Positions 15,701 through 20,729 of a stretch of 20,729 nucleotides of DNA are shown here, piece by piece (positions within the stretch are counted from its first letter, which is position 1; every line of letters begins with the position of its first letter). The stretch is from a bacterium UBA3756 (lineage in GTDB: Bacteria; Bacteroidota; Bacteroidia; Bacteroidales; Bacteroidaceae). The translations under genes were made by a program, and so were the position numbers. The stretch lies in assembly GCA_002371695.1 (NCBI GenBank), contig DFGG01000189.1, positions 7,920 to 28,648 of the forward strand. Direction: 5' to 3'. The notes below the pieces were generated by a model. That model made no database searches. It saw only the letters and a list, made by a program, of their open reading frames with translations, and had not been told where the DNA came from.

Positions 15701-15986
15701 TAATAACCGCTACGTGCTGCATAATAAGATTTACTATCGTGCTGCACCATCTCCTGCCCGACAGAATACTCGCGGGGTGGAGTTCGTGCCTGTGGTGTTT
15801 GATGATGAGGAGAATGAGCCTGAGCTGTTTGGTATCAAGGAGGAGAACAGAAGGGTGTATGATAACCGTGTGTATGACCTGCAGGGACGTTGCGTGGCGA
15901 CGGAGGAGCAGGTGAAGGACGGTACCTGGCGGCAGAACCTGAGACCGGGTATCTATATCATCAACGGCAGGAAAATCAGACTGTAA
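6756..15986 (+). CDS. Giant secreted multi-repeat protein with T9SS-type C-terminus
   Basis: 3076-residue protein. ATG 6756 gives a classic signal peptide (residues 1-26, cleavage probably after A-W-G); an in-frame ATG at 6738 would only add six residues. The body is a diverged two-part repeat: a strand (I/V)YVxY near residues 164, 514, 769, 1030, 1432, 1813, 2084, 2405 and 2623, alternating with a G-x-DPY motif at 257, 587, 833, 1119, 1569, 1901, 2171 and 2470. Acidic calcium-loop-like stretches occur at 132-143, 483-491, 1197-1206, 1513-1521 and 2666-2675, and an Asp/His run (DYDHDHDQ) at 1822-1829. A C-terminal module starting near 2820 (YYYTTFCAPFDV) leads to a T9SS-type sorting end (VYDLQGR, 3039; PGIYIINGRKI, 3064). 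I know no named family for the repeat. A surface adhesin, possibly pilus-associated, is inference. It starts inside the stop of the nuclease-like gene; a truncated ATPase gene follows after four bases. No disruption is seen over 9.2 kb. Confidence 0.85.
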   Translation: MKKQIQHISLVLMLLLLGGMMNEAWGKITYHILSLPMTTYQRDGANNVEGNTVSQYRTDVRVEVLRVVSSTLTVGLPFEYKSPLATNYRYYTASSIAQTGPSQLYGYNNTTYYFYNITDGSANTTNNANYGDGADGDDNTPTDAAVAAGVRLTPGAACSDNIHIYVTYDIKASPEIDLSATLNTTTGLLSPSKEYNIHLKDRMVVLNQNRQNRPGAVLDGYYTPEQLASNDFSWIAKEGLNNTAGWRFFGFKFGGNDPYNVTIYTSYDKSTTFRGIGQNNFSTNDVKDREKYLQKDVFKEYRGSSFFRLMAQQMNDKNMWLSSDADIQWQDGGSRDAGVRKVVPGYFKGPNDNKSNLYEMSPIFNSFAILNHKSGEGYAFAGSKMNTGTNNWQPSSGGQIQFMDYGSNGNNITIVYKAEASVMRVDVYEVKKYIFRVVTPFGSNVDVEVEWSDYSKTETITTSMIPDELKRKYVNFTGVFKADTNGDGTPDAAVTTFENAQATCSTDGSGRPIIYVEYEVSGAPFTAIPAADKTTGYGTATWYEMTDKDSSKKKIRWDSSSNLFKNNGANDPNPEHEKESEFAFIGDPYELRIINRYLTENHPDVPEGSAGNRYVGSTTKETETALTYNASDDGAGYKWEIPYDETLGSFTLREFGSTNAYWNWDTKEGNTIQYTTTDVTPTRIKVMEIGKENYTFKVVDLAGNIAIQATESLTPFTTLTGYANIPASIRSPFLADEDVKFYSAYSGSGRGNLNPSDEITELPGTACDIYVAYTTTNLSSKNIKLIYSQQFNVKLNGEYIYWNSSDNKILSKASPTDAELESGAYLWHLRGRDPYSMRIDNVGASVGHTESITINVYNTSGNGTYTTESVNNGMFVKVDGGTWGNDKALTWISERDQASRFIAMMSSNVGVYEVLAATGNADLYHIGRASTAGAETRIYSNATYAHSADQLRFELAGTQLVYYHLIDKSGNELFAGEIESKNPRLALPSEYVSPLVEEYYFHPTSACNSRIAEIAEDTQNDGTGSPDYNIYVTYKVKDDFGFGTNYPRLLKFLDPAIPKYYLEDGADKLTDTKIQAVYPYCNGDGNLNIYGQPMNEEQMEGGSSTRSRWVWFFESANRDPYHVKIHSKNTISFGGGTHTTFFQTQAVHFKQDDDEDTEHIVTGANFPGISQVAATEYMILGVTGRYKLVTTQKIAADLDGDGDTNDVGENERRTVNSFEQYWKTYNMIKQHVLGIDCVNDPTYKDEFSTVRSTFVIPDELRETLKTKLDEKGIGGGNWHSYTAIANALRWNGFNNDGKSSKTVEELEHWYQTFDMGDGTFDIEDADIPPVLVLLDRHGWEIMRKPIPTSSSDPQRDEKLAALKAFDSPMVKEYLFWTKSTKSSGCHKYHSLGNAITESASSSTQFKSTSLATLPPLNAKNAKGNDGSINDHFVTYTVKEEYEKSYDYSLDYTETKANNKVTGYSITSETGTPSAFIVLQNDKYAQANGTAIDGKTVQTGGLSDMIINPDATADSDTDGSIDNVNLWYVQPNLEIDDEMGIPWSNTVGNSNEPYTKEESKVKYEDKTGFDPYNIQLKNVSTGKFFTIGMTDSKLEGGAYTGDYSGGSSSVTLAAQNTNPSANTSESYDHTHLKMTNQTFMAVQDENGNMQLMPRFDHSHRINVFTKLETPLTEPEGDHSGAQTTQLVRPLVFDYHIIDNNGNTALRYKTGGEFYPAIPEHFKSPLAEEFKFYYGHEAGAAVASTEEAWENAEVIKQKTATDEADMTTKAGAITVPGDYYFKIGSADTYTYKMVTIGTEITGSFAAAGIQESAEINVRYTYDEDYDHDHDQILQGRWMTIKLNNLDVQAQGTVVAANDETSGTGVSLYTGSKPAMNDADAKRWQWKFLASPSVSSSPYYEAPDPYAVKIYNRDANKDNNPTANPNKMGTAIKVSGKDRFVILTHPNGDYALAAAGDSYNSYSFLTGAGMTEPSATAASVVADASFSTSPSYGIANEERLQFINDVPVIYTYKVITNDNLLAASQTQDESTAQSRNFIPFLPEDIQTPLLNQSDYLYYGTASESTGVYTIVPESRLNTLYGLYDDVVYVRYNPYNELNSPYKVPNVKGTADGHVIKGSGSNDTSLGLHANLLYNIIWYNDEMMKSSDDGSAVQNESGQALQATGKFEWQLEGNDPYAIKIKSIGATNGETKKYIHEVTTTTTELSTTPTTFMILNRDGYDYGVLAKTGTPVVGGSASMLSSHGETLTTGDPNHFIIFALATFKAIYRLIIGKTGSKITIPYKGTETGNVLVDAYEITDGTTQRDLTSGTPAGSTYQLGTNVYSFLNNATEIGDILYCVDAGCISLGAKLEVPEQLYRPNVNYKYFIGGVYNSDGTSADSEMNTKYKGTERTTMGDDAGLLGKTVLVNIVYTFNGDLGTNAGSGFVTSVDDNLWYTFEAKAATPKLAQFTSSLQTKSGYATHYTNDYLWTPLGDPYGFKMYNRYMHKNLGNTTTVMTTSEFSEGINIEMSPSNAANSVYELLADESTTPGYFLVHPVVNKEGTQYYMRDNGGTMQLSETATEWTFGLSADVMRPYYEGAGNVGGLNEAGKAAYDAAVVESDPFTRLVRLQDVVYNHDKGDGVEGNYIVHYTPGYYRLHNQPGSEGLSTPRYASGYLHLTETDRDNDASRDADDDGNTIDAIPMHFYSRKGVSTTFEGDGGLGTGFTETNATRGPIPVPATEYDPSSIFYFSGEAGASPSSTMQTQGLYVNGNKMQESSTGATSFNIIDIGGGVVALYNGDNYLSYKQTGNIYDLKYGNYADESARWCMEPADNQGLIVTTNSGGDGYYYTTFCAPFDVAISSAAAEAYICTAWDTDIIHPAKVPASNSHAEGKFVPASTPVIIRTNDIAGNIKLNLPSSAPTTPALSCVFTGKYLEQLLETEITVSDKVYSFGLPITGYGITTTSGATNGNITDVIKKDQADTGVGFYVNANPNKELSEETGQWTPNNRYVLHNKIYYRAAPSPARQNTRGVEFVPVVFDDEENEPELFGIKEENRRVYDNRVYDLQGRCVATEEQVKDGTWRQNLRPGIYIINGRKIRL
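7245..14633 (+). repeat. Protein-level repeat array in the giant gene: nine strand and eight DPY modules
   Basis: DPY codons lie at 7524, 8514, 9252, 10110, 11460, 12456, 13266 and 14163. Each is preceded by an aromatic or Trp-rich stretch (for example YLWHLRGRDPY, FEWQLEGNDPY, YLWTPLGDPY) and followed by a xxxIxN strand, then by FMIL...GxYxL (for example FMILNRDGYDYGVLAK, FVILTHPNGDYALAA). The other module runs from a Y-x-x-x-D-x-x-GN start (YHIIDNNGN, YYHLIDKSGN, FKVVDLAGN) through P...SPLxxEYxFY to the IYVxY strand. Spacing from IYVxY to DPY is 64-137 residues and from DPY to DPY 246-450. Copies are too diverged to be recognised as DNA repeats by eye. Confidence 0.7.
15846..15983 (+). other. 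T9SS-type C-terminal sorting signal of the giant protein
   Basis: The last 46 residues contain VYDLQGR (from residue 3039) and end PGIYIINGRKIRL. This matches the Bacteroidetes Por-secretion C-terminal domain pattern: Y-D-L-x-G-R, then a turn and G-I-Y-I-(V/I)-x-x-G-(K/R)-K. Such domains direct transport across the outer membrane by the type IX system, after which they are normally removed and the protein attached to surface glycolipid (family knowledge). An insertion (ATEEQVKDGTWRQN) separates the two halves. Confidence 0.75.
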
Positions 15987-15990
15987 TATT

Positions 15991-16542
15991 ATGGAGAATC
16001 CTTTTTATATCACAGGTATAATACCAGAGCCCTATTTCTGTGACAGGGAGAAGGAAACGATGTGGATGGTGCGCACACTTGAAAACAAGGCACACATCCT
16101 TCTGACATCACCCAGAAGAATGGGCAAGACGCAGTTGATACGACATGTATTCGAACAGCCGTCTATCAAGGAAAGCTATTATACCTTTTATACCGACATT
16201 TACCCAACTACCAGTCTGCATGAGTTCGTGTTATTCCTTAGCAAGGAGATTTATTCTGTACTCGTGCCTAAAGGCAAGACCATACTTAGCAAATTCCTGG
16301 CGGGGCTTCACTCTTTGGCGGGAAGTTTCGGTTATGACCCTGTTTCAAATACGCCCACTTTCAATATCAAGCTGGGCGATATTCACTCACCAGAGCTGAC
16401 GCTGGAAGAGATTTTCAGCTATCTGGAACAGGCTGATAAGCCTTGTATTTTTGCTATAGACGAATTCCAGCAGATAGCCAACTATCTATTTGTTAAAAAG
16501 CATTATCTTTGCAGTGAAATTTTGCAATATTTATGCAGATAG
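15991..16542 (+). pseudogene. Truncated P-loop ATPase (ATPase_2-like), N-terminal half only
   Basis: 183-residue ORF starting four bases after the giant gene. It has a Walker A variant SPRRMGKTQ (residues 40-48) and a Walker B CIFAIDEFQQIANY (Asp157, Glu158), typical of the Bacteroidetes ATP-binding family that normally continues to about 370-380 residues with sensor motifs and a winged-helix C-terminus. Family similarity stops at Asn164-Tyr165 (about base 16485). The last 18 residues (LFVKKHYLCSEILQYLCR) look like translated intergenic DNA, because that stretch carries a promoter box and the patatin start. A deletion that joined the middle of the ATPase gene to the patatin gene's upstream region explains this. 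Probably non-functional, although the frame is open up to the deletion point. Confidence 0.8.
16504..16511 (+). promoter_or_regulatory. Probable -7 box for the patatin gene
   Basis: TATCTTTG matches TAnnTTTG and would start transcription near 16518, 15 bases before the ATG at 16533. There is no good -33 element at the right distance (TTTG at 16489-16492 is only 11 bases away); it may have been lost in the deletion that truncated the ATPase gene. Confidence 0.4.
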
Positions 16543-17375
16543 GCCCCAAAATAGGACTTGTATTGGAGGGAGGTGGTATGCGTGGCGTATTTACCTCAGG
16601 AGTACTTGATGCTTTTATGAAGCATGAGCTTTACTTCCCGTACGTTGTTGCAGTGTCGGCAGGTGCTTGTAACGGCTTGTCCTATATGAGCCGTCAGCCA
16701 CGCCGTGCCCGCTATTCCAATATCGACATGCTCCAGAAGTACGGCTATATCTCACTGAAGAGTCTGTTGACGCAAGGCAGCATCTTTGACCCGAATATCC
16801 TATATGAGCGCTTTCCCAATGAGATTGTGCCCTTCGACTTCGAGACCTACAAGAATAATCCGACCGTCTATGAGGTGGTGACAACGAATTGCCTTACCGG
16901 CCGTGCCGAATATCTTTCGGAGAAGAATGACCAGCAACGTATGACGGCCATTGTCAAGGCTTCGAGCAGTCTGCCGTATGTGTCGCAGATTACTTTCGTC
17001 GACAACATCCCGATGCTCGACGGAGGCATCGTCGACAGTATCCCTGTGGTGAGAGCCGTAGATAAAGGCTATTCGCCAAATATCGTGGTACTGACTCGTA
17101 ACCGAGGTTTCCGTTCTGGTGAATTGGATGTGAAGGTTCCTAAGATATTCTATGGTGAATATCCACGGTTGCGTGTGGCCTTGAGCCGCAGGGTGGAGGA
17201 ATACAATCGGCAACTCGACTTGATTGAACGGATGGAAGACTGGGGAGAGGTGATTTGCATCCGCCCTGAGCGTCAGATGGAAGTAGATCGCATCTGCCGG
17301 GATGTTGACAAACTCGAACGTCTTTACGAGGAAGGCTTCAGTTTGGGCGAGAAATTCTGCAAAAGCAACAAATAA
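16533..17375 (+). CDS. Patatin-like phospholipase (YjjU-type), copy 1
   Basis: 280-residue protein with the patatin serine-hydrolase layout: oxyanion loop GGGMRG (residues 13-18), nucleophile Ser42 in A-V-S-A-G, and Asp163 in the D-G-G motif (MLDGGIVDSIPV). The nucleophile elbow has Ala where most relatives have Gly. The C-terminal part (YNRQLDLIERMEDWGEVICIRPE) is shared with the second patatin at 19234-20085. Start ATG 16533 fits the usual short N-terminus before GLVLEGGG. It overlaps the last 10 bases of the truncated ATPase ORF. The family hydrolyses acyl-lipid esters; substrate unknown. There is no signal peptide, so it is probably cytosolic or peripheral. Confidence 0.9.
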   Translation: MQIGPKIGLVLEGGGMRGVFTSGVLDAFMKHELYFPYVVAVSAGACNGLSYMSRQPRRARYSNIDMLQKYGYISLKSLLTQGSIFDPNILYERFPNEIVPFDFETYKNNPTVYEVVTTNCLTGRAEYLSEKNDQQRMTAIVKASSSLPYVSQITFVDNIPMLDGGIVDSIPVVRAVDKGYSPNIVVLTRNRGFRSGELDVKVPKIFYGEYPRLRVALSRRVEEYNRQLDLIERMEDWGEVICIRPERQMEVDRICRDVDKLERLYEEGFSLGEKFCKSNK

Positions 17376-17381
17376 TTATAG

Positions 17382-17405
17382 ATTGTGCATTGTGAATTGT
17401 GAATT
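17382..17405 (+). repeat. Heptamer tandem repeat (ATTGTGA) upstream of trpS
   Basis: Three 7-bp units, ATTGTGC, ATTGTGA and ATTGTGA, plus ATT. The TTG of the second unit lies where the -33 element of the trpS promoter is expected, so the repeat appears to be part of the promoter. I have the impression that similar tracts are common between genes in Prevotella genomes, but cannot verify that here. Confidence 0.65.
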
Positions 17406-17419
17406 ATTTCGTACCTTTG
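17390..17419 (+). promoter_or_regulatory. Promoter of trpS
   Basis: TACCTTTG at 17412-17419 matches TAnnTTTG. TTG (17390-17392), supplied by the heptamer repeat, lies 19 bases upstream. Expected start near 17425, giving a leader of about 19 bases. Confidence 0.6.
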
Positions 17420-17431
17420 CAGCCGATTTAA

Positions 17432-18535
<1,104 letters not shown>

Positions 18536-18539
18536 TTAA

Positions 18540-18569
18540 AAGGTGCTCAAGCGAGCACCTTCTTATTTT
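18540..18569. terminator. Bidirectional hairpin terminator between trpS and trmD
   Basis: Stem AAGGTGCTC (18540-18548), loop AAGC, stem GAGCACCTT (18553-18561). On the plus strand it is followed by CTTATTTTT and on the minus strand by TTTAATTATT, so it can end transcripts from both converging genes. The right side overlaps the trmD stop codon. Confidence 0.85.
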
Positions 18570-19243
18570 TCCTCCAACAAGTCGGGGCGCAGCCTCCTGG
18601 TGCGCTCCAGGGCCTGATCCAGTTCCCATTGCCGTATCTTTGCTTCATTGCCGCTGAGCAGGATGTCTGGCACCTTCCATCCCTTGTAGTCGGCTGGACG
18701 GGTGTAGATCGGGGCGGCGAGGATATCGTCCTGGAAACAATCGGAGAGTGCCGACTGTTCATCGCCGATGACACCGGGTACTACGCGGACCACTGCATCT
18801 GCTATCATTGCTGCCACCAGTTCACCGCCCGTCAGCACGAAGTCGCCGATGGAGATCTCACGTGTGATGAGATGGTCGCGGATGCGCTGGTCGATGCCTT
18901 TATAGTGTCCTGCCAGGATGATGAGGTTGCCCTTCATCGAGAGCTCATTGGCGATATGCTGGTCGAAGCGCTCGCCGTCAGGAGAGGTGAAGATCACCTC
19001 GTCGTAGTCGCGCTCTGCCTTCAGGGCCGTGATACAGCGGTCGATAGGCTCACACTGCATCACCATGCCTGCTGAGCCTCCATAGGGGTAGTCGTCCACC
19101 CGGCGCCACTTGTCGAGGGTGTAGTCACGCAGGTTGTGCAGACGAATCTCTGCCAGTCCTTTCTTTTCTGCTCTGGCCAGTATGGACTCATGGACGAATC
19201 CTTCGAGCATTTCCGGTAATACGGTGATGATATCTATTCGCAT
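18563..19243 (-). CDS. trmD: tRNA (guanine-N1)-methyltransferase TrmD
   Basis: 226-residue SPOUT-family enzyme that methylates G37 next to the anticodon using S-adenosylmethionine. It begins [13 protein letters not shown] and contains [33 protein letters not shown] and the knotted cofactor-binding region [29 protein letters not shown]. Length is normal for Bacteroidetes. Its ATG lies inside the end of the upstream patatin gene (10-base overlap), suggesting translational coupling in the operon patatin-trmD. It terminates at the shared hairpin with trpS. Confidence 0.97.
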   Translation of the reverse strand: MRIDIITVLPEMLEGFVHESILARAEKKGLAEIRLHNLRDYTLDKWRRVDDYPYGGSAGMVMQCEPIDRCITALKAERDYDEVIFTSPDGERFDQHIANELSMKGNLIILAGHYKGIDQRIRDHLITREISIGDFVLTGGELVAAMIADAVVRVVPGVIGDEQSALSDCFQDDILAAPIYTRPADYKGWKVPDILLSGNEAKIRQWELDQALERTRRLRPDLLEEK

Positions 19244-20085
19244 AAGTAGAATTCCTTGATTTTATTGATATATTGTTCTCCCGTCTGTCGCCCCATTTCG
19301 TATACCCGTTGCATCTCTTCCGGATCATGGGAGATATGTCCGATGGGAATGGCGGTCTCGGGACGGATGACGAGGCAGCGGCCCTCACGTTCCGCCTGGC
19401 GGACATATTCCAGTTGCCTGTTGTACATCAGGTGCCGGGTATCCATTGCCTTGATCATGTTGGGGTAATGGCGCAGGGCTATTCGCATCAGGGGCATCAG
19501 AGGGTTGCGCTCTTTGATGAAGCCTTCGGGCTGGGTCAGGATAACCACGTTACGGTCGTAGCCGATACGCTCAAAGTATTCCAGCGGGATGGAGTCTGCC
19601 ACGCCACCGTCGAGCACCTTCTGGCCTTCGAGTTCTACCACTTTGGAGGCCAGGGGCATCGAGGCCGATGCACGTATCCAGTCGTAGGTGAGTGGGGTCG
19701 ACTCCTTCAGCTGCTTATAGACGGCTTTGCCCGTGGTGACGTCTGTGCAAACGACGTAGAATTCCATGGGGTTCTCGTTGAAGGCCTTGTCGTCGAAGAT
19801 GTCGTATTTGGCTGGCACGATGTGATAGCCGAACTCGGCATTGTAGAGGTCACCGGTCTTGAGCCAGGACTGCCAGCTGCAATATCTCTTGTCTCGCGCG
19901 AACCTTTTATTATATCTGATAGCCCTTCCAGGCTGTCTCGACTTGTAGTTGCATCCGAAGGCAGCACCGGCAGAGACGCCAATCAACCCGTCGGGCTCAA
20001 TACCTGCCTCCATCATCACGTCGGTGATGCCGGTGGTGAAGAGTCCACGCATGGCTCCGCCTTCAAGAACGAGTCCGCGCTTCAT
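19234..20085 (-). CDS. Patatin-like phospholipase (YjjU-type), copy 2
   Basis: 283-residue protein with GGAMRG (residues 9-14), nucleophile Ser38 in G-V-S-A-G, and Asp159 in [12 protein letters not shown]. Its C-terminal half ([22 protein letters not shown]) clearly resembles that of the patatin at 16533-17375, so the two are paralogues less than 2 kb apart in opposite orientation. It lacks a signal peptide. It follows the partial hypothetical gene by 12 bases and overlaps trmD by 10, so all three are probably cotranscribed from a promoter outside the window. A lipid-ester hydrolase role is from the family; substrate unknown. Confidence 0.92.
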   Translation of the reverse strand: MKRGLVLEGGAMRGLFTTGITDVMMEAGIEPDGLIGVSAGAAFGCNYKSRQPGRAIRYNKRFARDKRYCSWQSWLKTGDLYNAEFGYHIVPAKYDIFDDKAFNENPMEFYVVCTDVTTGKAVYKQLKESTPLTYDWIRASASMPLASKVVELEGQKVLDGGVADSIPLEYFERIGYDRNVVILTQPEGFIKERNPLMPLMRIALRHYPNMIKAMDTRHLMYNRQLEYVRQAEREGRCLVIRPETAIPIGHISHDPEEMQRVYEMGRQTGEQYINKIKEFYLCE

Positions 20086-20097
20086 CGGTGCTTGGCG

Positions 20098-20729
20098 TTA
20101 GAAGTGGGTGATCACTTTCTTCTCCTCTTTCCTGGCAGCGGGTCTTGCCTTGGCCTTGCGCTTGATCTTGGCCTGAGCTACTACGGGTGCTTCTTCCTCC
20201 GACTTTCCTGTCTTCTTACCAGTGTTGATGGCGATACTCCGGGCGTAGGAGAGGGTAGGACAGCCGTCCTCGGTGATATCCACGCTGAAACGTAGAGTGC
20301 CGTCCTTCCATCCGTAGAAACGGGCTTGGTACATCTCCTCGGTGATCTTGGTCAGGTTGCATACCACGGAGTCCTCAGCCTCTACTTGGACATCACGGAA
20401 GAAGTTCTTGCCTCCCATGGCACCGTTGTTGACGAGTATCTCTGCATTCAGCACCGAGCCCTCTATGCTGTGCTTCATGATCTGCACGGTATAGTTGTTG
20501 ACATACCAAGTGTCGAAGGGCAGAACCTTAGCCGTCAGTTTCAGACCGTCATAGTTCAGTGCAAACTTGGTATTGGTGGAACTCTTATCCAGTCCGATTT
20601 CTTCGGGGATATCCATCGAGCACTGGTACGACAGCACCGCCGTTTCTACATTGGTGTTCTCCTTTCGTGTGTCGATGTTGATATGGCAGTTCTCATCCTC
20701 GCTGTTGAGCGTCATCAGTGACGGCTTCA
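20098..20729 (-). CDS. Hypothetical protein, 5' end at or beyond the right edge
   Basis: I do not recognise this protein. The frame is open to the window edge. An internal ATG at 20715 would give 205 residues, but the preceding in-frame codons (...TG AAG CCG TCA CTG) contain no stop, and a start one base outside the window is possible. The visible part has alternating beta-type segments (YNNYTVQIMKHSIEG-like and ARFYGWKDGTLRFSVDITEDG), no signal peptide and no membrane segment. It ends in a very basic Lys/Arg/Ala-rich tail (KIKRKAKARPAARKEEKK), which may bind nucleic acid or be disordered. It leads the patatin-trmD operon in this view. Confidence 0.65.
   Translation of the reverse strand, partial: KPSLMTLNSEDENCHINIDTRKENTNVETAVLSYQCSMDIPEEIGLDKSSTNTKFALNYDGLKLTAKVLPFDTWYVNNYTVQIMKHSIEGSVLNAEILVNNGAMGGKNFFRDVQVEAEDSVVCNLTKITEEMYQARFYGWKDGTLRFSVDITEDGCPTLSYARSIAINTGKKTGKSEEEAPVVAQAKIKRKAKARPAARKEEKKVITHF

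Noticed and set aside
19273..20295. 340-codon plus-strand open frame
   Set aside because: It is antisense to the second patatin gene, which has complete catalytic motifs; it is a codon-bias shadow.

Overview
The window looks like a chromosomal segment of a Bacteroidales bacterium, most likely Prevotella-like (inference). The signs are: promoters of the Bacteroidetes primary-sigma type (TTTG, about 20 bases, TAnnTTTG) upstream of most transcription units; start codons mostly without a strong Shine-Dalgarno; fimbrillin-family lipoproteins; DUF3575 and DUF5119 proteins; a C-terminal type IX secretion (T9SS) sorting signal; and 7-bp tandem repeats. I cannot fix the species.

Layout. (1) Bases 1-1061, minus strand: Xaa-Pro aminopeptidase (M24B), running off the left edge. 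(2) Bases 1264-2891, plus strand: a two-gene operon of a DUF3575 outer-membrane protein and a DUF5119 lipoprotein, joined by an ATGA overlap. (3) Bases 3108-4298: a fimbrillin-family lipoprotein behind its own promoter. (4) Bases 4299-5023: a 725-bp intergenic island packed with repeats, hairpins, a terminator and two consensus promoters. (5) Bases 5024-17375: a tightly packed plus-strand run made of a second fimbrillin, a 251-residue cut-down AAA-like/PD-(D/E)XK nuclease protein, a giant 3076-residue secreted protein with a T9SS-type C-terminus, a truncated P-loop ATPase, and a patatin-like phospholipase that probably has its own promoter. (6) Bases 17444-18535: trpS, with a heptamer repeat forming part of its promoter. 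(7) Bases 18563-20729, minus strand: a partial hypothetical gene, a second patatin-like phospholipase and trmD, converging on trpS across a shared hairpin terminator.

How the genes may work together (inference). Regions 2-5 resemble an accessory type V pilus/surface-protein locus: outer-membrane and lipoprotein accessory factors, two fimbrillin subunits with Thr-Arg-Ala sites, and one very large exported protein that could be a tip or shaft adhesin. The giant protein is the most unusual item. By eye it has eight copies of a W...G-x-DPY motif strictly alternating with nine copies of an aromatic strand motif (I/V)YVxY, with acidic DxDxDG-like loops in several copies. I recognise no named family for this repeat. 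The two genes touching the giant gene on either side are both reduced ATPase/nuclease-family genes, which suggests past insertion or deletion events there. trpS, trmD and the aminopeptidase are ordinary core genes.
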